Below, in pieces: positions 51,460-60,651 of a stretch of DNA of 64,000 nt. A program made the position numbers and the translations under genes. This DNA comes from CAWINY01 sp963837635. GTDB lineage: Bacteria; Acidobacteriota; Terriglobia; Terriglobales; Acidobacteriaceae. Numbering within the stretch: the first letter of the stretch is position 1; each line of letters begins with the position of its first letter. The notes beneath the pieces were generated by a model, which was given only the letters and a program-made list of their open reading frames with translations, ran no database searches and was not told where the DNA came from. The stretch is taken from positions 1,116,001 through 1,180,000 of the forward strand of contig CAWINY010000007.1 in NCBI GenBank assembly GCA_963837635.1, in the 5' to 3' direction.

Positions 51460-52485
51460 CTATCCCTGGTGTTCCTGGTTCGGCATCTCTGGCTGAACCT
51501 TGCCGCGCCGACCGCCTACAAGCGGAGGCTTGGCCCGCGCGCTCCATTCTCTTACCCAAGCGTAAGCAGCACGCGTCAAGCTCGACCAGAGCATTGCATA
51601 ACCGTAGAACAGGTCCAGAGTGTCTCTTTGGGAGAAGTGCGCCAGCGCCAAAAGCAGCCGCGGAAATGGCTCAAGGAACAATGTCGCGGCAAGCACAAGG
51701 GTAGCGGCTGCAGGATTGTAATGTTTGTAGGCGTATCGAATTCGACTTTCCAGAGAGTACGACAGGCGGCGGACCTTGATACTTTCCGAGCTTCCTCCAC
51801 CTTTGTGGTAGGCTCGCGCACCACTCAGGAATACGATCCTCCAACCGGCGGCCTTGGCGCGTGCGGAGAAATCCAGGTCTTCCAGGTAGAGAAAGAATCG
51901 TTCATCCAACCCACCCAGCGCAGCGAACACCGCACGCCGCAGCAGATAGAAGGCGCCGATCACGTGATCGACCTCCCGGGTTTGCCCGTGGTCCCATTCG
52001 GCCATAACGTAATCCCGCAGGAACGGGGACCGGTGCAAGCCGAGACTATGGCGCAGCAGAGCGGCAGCAGTCGGAAGGCGGGCACAGGTGCGCTGCACTT
52101 CTCCGTCCTGCCCCACCAGTTGTAGGCCGACCACGGCAACTCCTGTATGTTCAGGCTTCTCCAGGAACGCGATCGGCACTGCGAGAGAATCCTTCCGCAG
52201 CAGCATATCCGGGTTCAACAGCAGGAGAAGGTCGGCGGTGGACTGGCGCGCGGCTTGATTCACCGCCGCCGCAAAGCCCCGATTCGTGTCATTGCGGACG
52301 GTCGCGAGCGGCAGGCCATAACCGGGAAGGTCATCCGCCGAACCATCGGTCGAGGCATTGTCCACGACGACCACCCGGCCGAACTGAAAGCCCTCGCGAA
52401 CCGTACGCGCCAGCGATGCCAAGCAGCATCGAAGCTGCTGCCCCGAATTCCAGTTGACGATGACAACATCAAGCGTGCGAATCAC
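51460..52485 (-). CDS. family 2 glycosyltransferase (rhamnosyltransferase-like)
   Basis: 341 residues from a GTG overlapping the previous gene by 17 bases. GT-A features: DVVIVNWNSGQQLRCCLASL (about 6-25), VVVDNASTDGSADDL, LLLLLNPDM (the DxD equivalent NPD), GAFYLLRRAVFAALGGLDERFFLYLEDLDFSARA, where the ED acceptor motif is seen. The C-terminal 80 residues are amphipathic (LVLAATLFLEPFPRLLLALA), consistent with membrane attachment. It closely resembles rhamnosyltransferases of the WbbL type and would use the dTDP-rhamnose made by the rml genes. Confidence 0.88.
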   Translation of the reverse strand: MIRTLDVVIVNWNSGQQLRCCLASLARTVREGFQFGRVVVVDNASTDGSADDLPGYGLPLATVRNDTNRGFAAAVNQAARQSTADLLLLLNPDMLLRKDSLAVPIAFLEKPEHTGVAVVGLQLVGQDGEVQRTCARLPTAAALLRHSLGLHRSPFLRDYVMAEWDHGQTREVDHVIGAFYLLRRAVFAALGGLDERFFLYLEDLDFSARAKAAGWRIVFLSGARAYHKGGGSSESIKVRRLSYSLESRIRYAYKHYNPAAATLVLAATLFLEPFPRLLLALAHFSQRDTLDLFYGYAMLWSSLTRAAYAWVREWSARAKPPLVGGRRGKVQPEMPNQEHQG

Positions 52486-54577
52486 GGAGCGGCTCCCCTG
52501 GTTGCGGCAGGTGGGCGTTGTTGCCTAAGCACAAGACCAACAGCGTGAGCAGCACGACGAAGTTGTTGCGCGAGAAGATATCCATATTCAAGGACACCAG
52601 CAGCGCGACCACCATCAGCAACTTTAGGACGCGGCTGTAATGTGGGAATTGCTGGCCTGCATTGGCGTTGACTAAGCGCCATAATTGGCGAAGAAATACG
52701 GCAAAGATCACCACTCCAAAAATGCCGAGGGGTAGCACAAATGACATCACGGAAATATCTGTGACGGGCGTCTGGTTCCCCCATACCACCGAGTACGGCC
52801 GCCCGAATCCCTGGCCCCAAGGAAAGTGGTTCGTAATGCTGGCCCAGTATTGCCGGTAGAGAGTCATGCGACCGAGTAAGAAATCGACTTGATAGATCCG
52901 CTCCGGGCCTGCACCGCGGCCTAAGTAGCGCAGGAACACCAGATCGCGCAGCCGGCTGCTGGCCATCATCAGGGAGGCGGTACATCCGGCCAACAGCACG
53001 GCGAATGCGAAGAACTGTTTCACGCGACGCAGTACCTCATGCCAATCCCTTGCGATCAATATCGTCCCGATTAAGAACGTCACAATTCCCGCCATAATGG
53101 TTCGATCCAGGGTATTGAAAGTTGCGGAGAGCGATAGCACCAGGGCCAACCCCGCCAGCCAGCGAGGGATGCGCGAATCGGGGTCGCAAACCGAGAAGTA
53201 CAGTAAGACAAACAGAGTTAAAGGCACGTTGGTCCAATACATGCGGCCGGCCTCGAACCCATGCGTCGTCTGCAGAGAGCTGGCGAAAACGTTCTCCAGG
53301 TACGCTGGAATCAGGTAGTGCAGCACCAGGGCGGAGCTGGAGCTTAGGATCGCGGCCCCCGCCGTATAGCGGAAGAATGTGCGTACATCGGCCGTGGTGC
53401 CCGTCGCCAGCAGTAACACGGCAATCGTGAATGGCCAATACCAGCGAAGTTGGCGGAATACCTCAAGGAGGCTCACCCCCACGATCGCCACCGAGCCGGC
53501 GGCGTAGGCGGCAATCACGAGCCAAAAAAGTATCGCCGGGCAGCGCAAACGGTCCACCAGCCCGGAGGCGTCACGCTCCTCCGCCAATAAGGCCCCGGTT
53601 GGCAGTACGTTCGGAATGTCGCAATGGCGGGTGCTGACGATCGGCATGCCGCTGGCCGCCATTTCGAGGATGGTGAACGGAGCTCCCCCTTCCGTATCTC
53701 CGTCGGAAGCCGTTACGCTGGGAGAGAGAAAGACGTGGTGGTCGTAGGCTTCCTTCATGAGTCGCTCGTGGGAGCAGAACCCGAGCATCCGGGTACAACT
53801 TTCGAGACCGTGCTCTTTGAGTGCATGCAGGATTCGCGCTTTCTCGTGCTGACTGCGTGGGTCCGCAGTCGCATCGCCGATCAGCGTGACCTGCAGGGAA
53901 ACCTCGCGCTGGATGGCGCCGAGCGCGGCCAGAGCGTAAGGAATGCCCTTCTTCTCACGAAAGCTGGCGGCAATCAGCACCCGAAGCGGCGTGCCCGGCT
54001 GCCAGCTCCGGGGACGGTAGGGAATTTCGTCCACCCGCACGCCAAGATGATGGACCCTCACCTTCGCTCGCGGGCAGCCTAGCTCGATCAGGCAGCAGGC
54101 CATGTGGGGGCCTTCGCAGAGCACGCGATCCAGCCGGCCGAACAGCTCGCGGTAACGCGCACGCCAGCGCGGATCCACGGTCGGCAACTGATTTACGTCC
54201 AAGCCGTAGAAGGTCGCAACGTGACGGGAGCCGAGCTTGTGGACTGCCTTGTGGTTGGCCCAGGCCGCGTTGCCGAAATGCGAATGGACGATGTCGGGCG
54301 CTATCTTGCGCGCTTCGGTAGCCAGAAATCCCAAGTGAGTTCGCACGCGCAAGCGCCGCATTGCCTGGTCCCAATAGCGTCGCAGCGCGGATGCCTCTGC
54401 CAGACAGTAGAGATTGGGAACGGCAAACTGCTCCAGGTTCGTGGCCGACTCACAGACCACATGGCATTGCACCCACGCGGGGAGGTGGACCAGTTGATCG
54501 TATAACCAGGTCTCAGTCTGCGGTAACCAGACCGAAGTATAGTGCAGCACGGTTATAGGCTCGGCAGCCACAGTCAT
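52469..54577 (-). CDS. chimeric GT4 glycosyltransferase / truncated O-antigen polymerase
   Basis: 702 residues. Residues 1-about 345 are a GT4 enzyme of the WcaL/ExpC kind (HSHFGNAAWANHKAVHKL, LRVLIAASFREKKGIPYALAA, EGGAPFTILEMAASGMPIVS). The expected last 50 residues of the GT are missing. At LVDRLR-CPAILFWLVIAAYA the sequence switches to a polytopic membrane protein that lacks its normal start but keeps the Wzy_C loop and 7-8 membrane segments. The seam lies near 53540. It is best read as an internal deletion fusing two neighbouring genes, still in frame. The product may have lost both activities. Confidence 0.8.
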   Translation of the reverse strand: MTVAAEPITVLHYTSVWLPQTETWLYDQLVHLPAWVQCHVVCESATNLEQFAVPNLYCLAEASALRRYWDQAMRRLRVRTHLGFLATEARKIAPDIVHSHFGNAAWANHKAVHKLGSRHVATFYGLDVNQLPTVDPRWRARYRELFGRLDRVLCEGPHMACCLIELGCPRAKVRVHHLGVRVDEIPYRPRSWQPGTPLRVLIAASFREKKGIPYALAALGAIQREVSLQVTLIGDATADPRSQHEKARILHALKEHGLESCTRMLGFCSHERLMKEAYDHHVFLSPSVTASDGDTEGGAPFTILEMAASGMPIVSTRHCDIPNVLPTGALLAEERDASGLVDRLRCPAILFWLVIAAYAAGSVAIVGVSLLEVFRQLRWYWPFTIAVLLLATGTTADVRTFFRYTAGAAILSSSSALVLHYLIPAYLENVFASSLQTTHGFEAGRMYWTNVPLTLFVLLYFSVCDPDSRIPRWLAGLALVLSLSATFNTLDRTIMAGIVTFLIGTILIARDWHEVLRRVKQFFAFAVLLAGCTASLMMASSRLRDLVFLRYLGRGAGPERIYQVDFLLGRMTLYRQYWASITNHFPWGQGFGRPYSVVWGNQTPVTDISVMSFVLPLGIFGVVIFAVFLRQLWRLVNANAGQQFPHYSRVLKLLMVVALLVSLNMDIFSRNNFVVLLTLLVLCLGNNAHLPQPGEPLRDSHA

Positions 54578-56031
54578 GATTTGCCTGCGACCAGCGCCAG
54601 CACCTGGCGAAACTGTTCACGATTGACCAGCCAGCTTGCGCCAATGTAAGCCAAGACCCCGGTTGCCACCAGCGCCTGCAAGGCGGCCACATTCGACGCC
54701 CCAGCCAGCACCACGCGCATGACCACCACCGCCAACAACATGAACAAGCTGGCCAGGAGCGGCCGCAGCAGAACGGCGGCAAACTCGGGCAGCCGCAGGC
54801 CGATGAAGCGAAACGGAATCGCGAATCCCGGCACCGCCAAGGCCAGGCTCGTAATGGCATAGGCCGTGGCAACGCCCAGCACGCCCCAACGCACTCCCAC
54901 CAGAAAACCCAGAACGTCGAGCAGGCTGGAACCCATGCCCCAACACATCAACGCCGCGGTGCGCCCTTTGGCCTGGTAGATGGCGCCCACCGTAGCCACC
55001 ACCGACTGGGCCAACCCAACCGGAGCCAGGATCTTAACGAGCGGAATCACCAAAGCCCATCTGGCCCCGAAGAACGAGAGTACGAAGCGCTCGGCGACCA
55101 ACCAGAGCCCGGCCATCAAGGGAAAGGTAAGCAGCGCAATCATGCCGGCGGTGCGCAGGTAGGCCGCGCGGAAGCGGGCATCGTCGTCCTGCAGCCGGGA
55201 GTAGACCGGAAACATGACTCGACTGACCACCGTGGTGATGGTCTGCAGCGGATACAACATGATGCGATACGCGAGGGTGTAAGTGCCCAGCGAAGCCGCA
55301 CCCAGACAACGGCCGATGAGCAGGTAGTCCGCATTGCGGGCGAAGTAGTTGACCGTGCCAAACCCGGTGAGGTGCAGGCTGTAGTTGCTGATGCGGCGGA
55401 GCTCGGCCCAGCGGAACCGCAGCCGCGGGCGCCAGTCGGACAGCTTCCAGAGCAGGATGCTGACCGCACAAGTGGATGTCAGCGATTGCGCCACCAGGGA
55501 CCACAAGCCGGCCCCGCTCACGGCGGAACCGATGCCTGCCACCGTGCCGCACACCACGCCGGCAAATTCCACTTTGGCGAGAACGGCAAACAACAGTTTG
55601 CGTTCGAACAGGGCTTGTTGCTGGATACTGCACCCGGAAATCATGAAATTCAGGGCCAACACCTGCAAAACAGCGGTCACGCGCGGCTCGCGATAGTACA
55701 TCGCGGCCCAGGGAGCAGCGGCTATGATCGCGAGGGTGCCCGCCGCGGCGAAGGCGAGGTTGGCCCAGAAGACCGTGGAGAGTAACTCGTCCGTGGTCTC
55801 CCGGCTCTGAATGATGGCAGCCGAGGTGCCGAGGTCCTTGAACAAGCTCACCAACCCGACCACGACTATCGCCATACCGACCAAACCGAAGTCGGCCGGC
55901 ATCAGCACTCGAGCCAACCACAAGGTCGTCAGCAGTTGCGCCATCTGCTGCCCGCCCTGAGAGGCAAAATTCCACTTCACGCCCGATACCACGGATTGCG
56001 AGAGACCCCTCCCTGGTGCTCTTATGCTCAC
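54574..56031 (-). CDS. WzxC-like lipopolysaccharide flippase
   Basis: 485 residues from GTG 56031, which overlaps the methyltransferase stop (GTGA) and has GAGGA four bases upstream. About 14 membrane segments; Polysacc_synt_3/MOP features include VKWNFASQGGQQMAQLLTTLWLARVLMPADFGLVGMA and GRCLGAASLGTYTLAYRIMLYPLQ. Flips lipid-linked repeat units to the periplasm. It differs from the flippase at 37311 in type (WzxC-like versus MATE-like Wzx), suggesting that two loci have been combined. Confidence 0.9.
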   Translation of the reverse strand: MSIRAPGRGLSQSVVSGVKWNFASQGGQQMAQLLTTLWLARVLMPADFGLVGMAIVVVGLVSLFKDLGTSAAIIQSRETTDELLSTVFWANLAFAAAGTLAIIAAAPWAAMYYREPRVTAVLQVLALNFMISGCSIQQQALFERKLLFAVLAKVEFAGVVCGTVAGIGSAVSGAGLWSLVAQSLTSTCAVSILLWKLSDWRPRLRFRWAELRRISNYSLHLTGFGTVNYFARNADYLLIGRCLGAASLGTYTLAYRIMLYPLQTITTVVSRVMFPVYSRLQDDDARFRAAYLRTAGMIALLTFPLMAGLWLVAERFVLSFFGARWALVIPLVKILAPVGLAQSVVATVGAIYQAKGRTAALMCWGMGSSLLDVLGFLVGVRWGVLGVATAYAITSLALAVPGFAIPFRFIGLRLPEFAAVLLRPLLASLFMLLAVVVMRVVLAGASNVAALQALVATGVLAYIGASWLVNREQFRQVLALVAGKS

Positions 56032-56705
56032 GGCTTCCTCGCGATCACGGTATAGCCTACCGTCTCTTCCGGATGCGGTGCCATACGATCCAAAACTGGC
56101 GCTAGGGTCTGATTGATCCACCAGAGAGGCACCAAGAAGAAGCGCAGCCCGCGCCGGTAGCGAGCCGTGTGGTAGTTGAGTTTCAGCAGCCACATTTGCC
56201 AGAAACCGGTGTACTCCGTGATCTCAACCTGCTCGAATCCGGCTTTCTGCAACAGGTGCATCAGGCCGTATCGGGTATAGCGATAGTAGTCATAGGGCGG
56301 TTCGTGCACCTGCCACTGAAAGGGCACGGTAAGGAACAGAAGGCCGCCGCGATTCAGGATGCGCCTACACTCGGCAAGAAAGGTGCTTGGCTCAGGAAGG
56401 TGTTCCATGACTTGAAAGGAGACTACCGAGTCGGCGAATCCGTCCGGGAAAGGAAACGGGCCACGGATATCACACTTCACATCGACGCGACTCTGATCGT
56501 GGAGGCTGTTGTCCCAGTCCACCCCGATGTACTCACTGGCAAACCTAAGGATCTCGTCCTTATAAGGCGCGGTGCCACATCCAAGATCAACCACCCGGCC
56601 GGTCATTCGGTATAGATGGTTCGCGACCACCTCGTTGTTGGTCTTGTAAGCAAGCCAGTTATGGCTGGTATACCTTACGGCATGCATACCGGAAGACATC
56701 CTCAA
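56028..56705 (-). CDS. SAM-dependent methyltransferase (class I)
   Basis: 225 residues. SAM-binding motif I VVDLGCGTAPYKDEIL (about 38-53), motif II D in YIGVDWDN, then SVVSFQVMEHLPEPSTFL (about 93-110) and LNRGGLLFLTVPFQWQVH. The C-terminus has an aromatic stretch (YYRYTRYGLMHLLQKAGF). The Methyltransf_11 type often O-methylates sugars or acts on lipid carriers in such loci. Start overlaps its upstream neighbour by 4 bases; co-translated. Confidence 0.88.
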   Translation of the reverse strand: MRMSSGMHAVRYTSHNWLAYKTNNEVVANHLYRMTGRVVDLGCGTAPYKDEILRFASEYIGVDWDNSLHDQSRVDVKCDIRGPFPFPDGFADSVVSFQVMEHLPEPSTFLAECRRILNRGGLLFLTVPFQWQVHEPPYDYYRYTRYGLMHLLQKAGFEQVEITEYTGFWQMWLLKLNYHTARYRRGLRFFLVPLWWINQTLAPVLDRMAPHPEETVGYTVIARKP

Positions 56706-57937
56706 AACAGCGTGGGAAGATTAATACACTCGCGTACAGCGCGCGCGGCGTTGGGACAGCCTGGGATTTCGCGGGCAACAGGATGGACTTGGCTGACAAA
56801 CCAGACCCCCAGGTCTACGTTGAGTTCATGTGCAGCCCATCTCCTGTCCGTTTTCTTTACCGGTTCGACCATCACGGGATAGCGCAGGAAGACGGGAAGG
56901 GAGTCTGGCAAGACTTTCGGTGGGGTATAACTGTTGTCCGCGCACCAGAGTTCCCAGCGGCATGCTGCCTGCCTGCGCTTCTGGTTGAATCCGTCTACCT
57001 TGCGAAGTTGATTGATACCCACGGCGGCGAGGGGAGCGGGCATGCGAGCCCCATAATGTGCGGGTTGAATCCCTTGTTCTTCTTCCGGCATCGTGGACAA
57101 CAAACGCTCTCGGGCGTCCGGTCTACTATCATCGCCGTTACGCCACCACCGTTGGGGATGCTTGTTCGCATGATAGTTGAGGAGCAACGTATTCAGCAGA
57201 CGCTCCGTTCGGCGGGCTTCTGGATAGGGGGCCCGGTTCTGAAAGTCGGCCAGTCTATCCGCCAGCTTTGCGTCGTTCGTCACCGCGACGCCGCCCTGAG
57301 TAGTATTGAAAACCTTGGACTGTTCGCTTGAATAGAAACCGATGTCACCGCGGTTTCCCACTTTGACGCCCTGATAGATAGCTCCCGTGGCTTGAGCGCA
57401 GTCTTCGATGACCCACAGGCCGCGATGCCTGGCCAGTCCAAGGATCGCTTCGTAGTCACGGCTTACCAGTCCGTACAGGTGATGGATCAGCACGGCCCGG
57501 GTGCGCGGGGTCAAACGCGCCACCACGCTGGCAGCCGCGGGCCCCCATGTGTCCAGTTCAATATCGCAGAATACTGTCCTGATCCCCGCATATTGAAAGG
57601 CATTCGGCACCACCACGCAGGTGTATCCCGGAAGTACGACTTCATCGCCGTGTTTCAGGCCCAGGGCATAGATCGCGGCGGAAAGGGCCACTCGCCCGCT
57701 AAGGAATGAAAATGCCGCCCGTGATCCGTTCCAAGTGGCGAACGCGGATTCGAAGTCGGCAACGACATCTCCTCTTTCCCAATGCTCCCGGTCACCCAGC
57801 CAGCGGCGAACGAGTTCGACGTCGTCTGCCCCCAGCGTCATCGAACCTAGCGGCGTAAGCGGCGCACCCGTGGCTAGCTTGCGAAACTGGTGCGCCTGAT
57901 GACGCGCCGCCTGGAGACATCGGCGCGCAAACGTCAT
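56702..57937 (-). CDS. DegT/DnrJ-family aminotransferase (divergent)
   Basis: 411 residues. GRVALSAAIYALGLKHGDEVVLPGYTC (about 80-107), WVIEDCAQATGAIYQG with the PLP-binding Asp, and SSEQSKVFNTTQGG with the Schiff-base Lys (about 211-225). It is more divergent than the two other aminotransferases in the locus and has a long C-terminal part. The N-terminal 30 residues are basic and may not be native. Overlaps neighbours by 4 bases on both sides. Amino sugar unknown. Confidence 0.85.
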   Translation of the reverse strand: MTFARRCLQAARHQAHQFRKLATGAPLTPLGSMTLGADDVELVRRWLGDREHWERGDVVADFESAFATWNGSRAAFSFLSGRVALSAAIYALGLKHGDEVVLPGYTCVVVPNAFQYAGIRTVFCDIELDTWGPAAASVVARLTPRTRAVLIHHLYGLVSRDYEAILGLARHRGLWVIEDCAQATGAIYQGVKVGNRGDIGFYSSEQSKVFNTTQGGVAVTNDAKLADRLADFQNRAPYPEARRTERLLNTLLLNYHANKHPQRWWRNGDDSRPDARERLLSTMPEEEQGIQPAHYGARMPAPLAAVGINQLRKVDGFNQKRRQAACRWELWCADNSYTPPKVLPDSLPVFLRYPVMVEPVKKTDRRWAAHELNVDLGVWFVSQVHPVAREIPGCPNAARAVRECINLPTLF

Positions 57938-59100
57938 CGTGCCACGATTTCGGTGACCGCCTGGATGACGTCTTCTACGTCCTCGTCGGTCAACTTAGCG
58001 GAAAGTGGGAGACTGACCGTCTGCCGCCCGACGCGCATCGCCGCCGGGCAGTCTTGTGGCTTCCATCCCAAAGCGCGCTGATAGTAGGGATGTTCCGGCA
58101 GGCTCAAATAATGGACGCCAACGCCAATGCTGCGTGCCGTCATGGCATGGAGGAAAGCGTCGCGGCTGATGCCGGTGCGCGCCTCATCGATCAGGATGGG
58201 GTAGAGGTGAAAGGCGTGGCGGGTCTCCGGGTCGGGTTCGGCGGGCAGGCCGATGGGTAGATCGGCGAAAGCCCTGGTGTACCGCTGCCAGATTTCGCGC
58301 CGCCGCCGCCAGTTGGCATGAATGCGCTTGAGCTGGTGAATGCCAATCGCCGCCTGCAAATCCATCATGTTGTATTTGAAGCCGCGCTCCACCACTTGGT
58401 AATGCTTGTAGCCGTCGTCGCCGAAGCGCTTCCAGGCATCCTGGCTCATGCCATGCAGACCCAGGACCTTGATGCGGGCGGCATCTTCCTGGCGCCGGGC
58501 CAGGACCATGCCGCCCTCTCCGGTCACCACGTTCTTGGTTACATAAAAGCTGAAACAGCCGAAATCGCCGAAGGTCCCGCTGGCGCGGCCCCGGTACTCG
58601 GTTTCGATGGCGTGCGCGCAATCCTCGATCAGCTTGAGCTGGTGGCGCTTGGCGATGGCGCAAAACGCATCCATATCGCAGGACCGGCCGGCGAAGTGCA
58701 CCGGCAACAAGGCGCGGGTGCGCGGGGTGATCTTGCGCACGACCTGCTCCGGATCGAGATTGAGGGTGCGCGGATCAATATCGGCCAGCACCGGAATGCC
58801 GCCGGCGTGCAGAATGGCATTGGCCGTGGCGCAGAAGGTCATGGGCGTGGTAATCACCTCGTCGCCGGGTCGGATCCCGGCGGCCAGCATGCTGAGGTGC
58901 AAGGCCGCCGTGCAGGAGGAGAGCGCGACCGCGTGGGGTGCCCGCTTCAAGGCGGCGAAATCGCGCTCGAACTGCGCTACCCGGGGACCTGTCCCCAGCC
59001 AGCCCGAGCGCAGCACAGCTACCACCTCGTCGATTTCCGCTTGCTCGATTCGGGGTGAGCCGAAGACGAGAAAGCTTGCTCTCTTGTCCGCGGAGATCAT
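57934..59100 (-). CDS. DegT/DnrJ/EryC1 sugar aminotransferase
   Basis: 388 residues. SCTAALHLSMLAAGIRPGDEVIT (about 62-84), LIEDCAHAIETEYRGRASG, and FSFYVTKNVVTGEGGMVL with the Lys internal aldimine (about 189). The C-terminal VGVHYLSLPEHPYYQR segment is typical of ArnB/PseC-like enzymes. Produces a 4-amino sugar from a keto sugar. First of a four-gene overlapping set; the upstream gap 59101-59335 holds repeats. Confidence 0.92.
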   Translation of the reverse strand: MISADKRASFLVFGSPRIEQAEIDEVVAVLRSGWLGTGPRVAQFERDFAALKRAPHAVALSSCTAALHLSMLAAGIRPGDEVITTPMTFCATANAILHAGGIPVLADIDPRTLNLDPEQVVRKITPRTRALLPVHFAGRSCDMDAFCAIAKRHQLKLIEDCAHAIETEYRGRASGTFGDFGCFSFYVTKNVVTGEGGMVLARRQEDAARIKVLGLHGMSQDAWKRFGDDGYKHYQVVERGFKYNMMDLQAAIGIHQLKRIHANWRRRREIWQRYTRAFADLPIGLPAEPDPETRHAFHLYPILIDEARTGISRDAFLHAMTARSIGVGVHYLSLPEHPYYQRALGWKPQDCPAAMRVGRQTVSLPLSAKLTDEDVEDVIQAVTEIVAR

Positions 59101-59335
59101 AGGGTGTGGCGCAAAAAAATGCGGCGCTCGGTTCGTCCCCGAAGGGGCGGCAGGACGGAAAAGGCTGTGTGAGAACTAGCCATTTCCAAATTAGTGGTAC
59201 ACGTCGTTCAGTGCAGCCTCAGAAAAAGCCACGGAGTGGCGAGAGAAGGTAGCCCGCGGCGCAAGCCGCGGGTTGAAGTGGGATGAGCTTCCGCCCCGGA
59301 GGGGCGGAAGATGAACCCTGGGACAGAGGCAAAAA
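59101..59335. repeat. intergenic dispersed repeats
   Basis: Short palindromes gcccgcggcgcaagccgcgggt (about 59248-59269) and gccccggaggggcgg (about 59292) lie in the gap between the wzz-like gene and the aminotransferase operon. Such GC-rich palindromes are typical interspersed repeats of this genome. No gene. Confidence 0.5.
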
Positions 59336-60610
59336 TTAGGCCCGAGTCCCGTAGGGACGGCACCCTCGCGCATCATCCAGCAACATGGTTTTGAGCGCAT
59401 GCACTTGTTCGGCGCGAAGGGGATCGCGCCGGAGCTGCTCCCAACCCTCGATCAGCAAGCTCGCAAACACCGAGCCCGAGCCTGCCAGCAACGCAACCAA
59501 GATCACGATCCAGGCGCGGTGCGGCTTGGATTTACGCTGCGGTGGCACAGCGGTGTCCAGCACTTGCACTACCACCGGGTTTCGCGTCTCATCGGCCCTG
59601 GCAGCTTCATATTGCGTGGCTAGGACTTTGAACAATTGCTCGTAGTACTTCACATCCCGGGATCGGCGCAGATACTCCAGTCCGACCTTGGGCATTTCTC
59701 CAGTAGGCACCAGGACATCGCCGTTGCCCGTTCCGGCGCCGTGTTCCTGGCGGGCCAATTGTGCGCGCAAGGCGGTCAGCTCTTCTTTGGCCCGAATCAG
59801 CTCCGGATTCTGCGCGGTGGCAAACGTGCCCATACTCTGGATTTCGATCTCTTTGGCGGCGACTTGTGCCTTAAGCGCGACCGTGGCCTCCACGATCGAC
59901 CGGGCTTGCGCGTCGCCCTCGATCATGCCGGTCTTTTCCTGGGTACTCTTCAGCGCGGCTTCAGCCGAGCTGAGTTGGTCTTTCACGGTGTCCAGCTCGC
60001 GCTCGTAGTACGCACGGCGTTGCGCCGCCTCGGTCAAAGCCAGTTGTCCAGTGAGCCGTTGGAACTCTTCCACGTAAGCGTTAGCCAGAGCGGCGGCCCG
60101 CCTCGGGTCGCGGTCGGTGACCTGGATGGTGATGCCCCCATCCTTGCCGGAGGCGATCTCGCTCACCTGGCCCAGCGCCCTGCGGGTATCCTCCGGCAGT
60201 TCGGTGTGGTACACGCCTTGCAGATCAAATCGCTCGCTCAACCGGTCCGCGACGGTGCGGCTCTCGAGCACCGCGACATACATCCCGTTCGGGTCGCTTA
60301 AGCCGAGTGCGCTGGCCGAAAGATTTTTGGCCATTCCCAAGCCGCTCACGCCAGATAGCGATCCCGTCCACAAATCAGCCAGAGAATTCCGCGACTGGGG
60401 CGCCAGCAGCCTGGCCTCCGCGCTGTACTGGTTGGGCAGCCAGAAAGCAAAGAGCATCGCCGCGACGGTGCAGATCAGCGTGGTTGCCGCGACCAGGCGC
60501 CGGTGTTTGGCGACGATCAGCACCATCCCGAGCAGGTCGGTTTCGTCGCTGGGAGCGGGCCGTGCCGATGCTTGCGGCTCGCTAAGGTCGTCAACAGAGA
60601 CGAGAGGCAT
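59336..60610 (-). CDS. Wzz-family chain-length determinant (no kinase domain)
   Basis: 424 residues from the ATG at 60610. First membrane segment HRRLVAATTLICTVAAMLFAFWL (about 34-56), Wzz motif NQYSAEARLLAPQ, a periplasmic coiled coil (about 195-330) and a second membrane segment near 385-405 (AWIVILVALLAGSGSVFASLL). Without a Walker motif it is a copolymerase only, in contrast with the kinase-containing protein at 29848. Follows the SLBB gene by about 40 bases and is probably co-transcribed. Confidence 0.9.
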   Translation of the reverse strand: MPLVSVDDLSEPQASARPAPSDETDLLGMVLIVAKHRRLVAATTLICTVAAMLFAFWLPNQYSAEARLLAPQSRNSLADLWTGSLSGVSGLGMAKNLSASALGLSDPNGMYVAVLESRTVADRLSERFDLQGVYHTELPEDTRRALGQVSEIASGKDGGITIQVTDRDPRRAAALANAYVEEFQRLTGQLALTEAAQRRAYYERELDTVKDQLSSAEAALKSTQEKTGMIEGDAQARSIVEATVALKAQVAAKEIEIQSMGTFATAQNPELIRAKEELTALRAQLARQEHGAGTGNGDVLVPTGEMPKVGLEYLRRSRDVKYYEQLFKVLATQYEAARADETRNPVVVQVLDTAVPPQRKSKPHRAWIVILVALLAGSGSVFASLLIEGWEQLRRDPLRAEQVHALKTMLLDDARGCRPYGTRA

Positions 60611-60651
60611 GTTTATCTCACAGAATCGAGATCCGTTCCGGGTGGCGTGGA

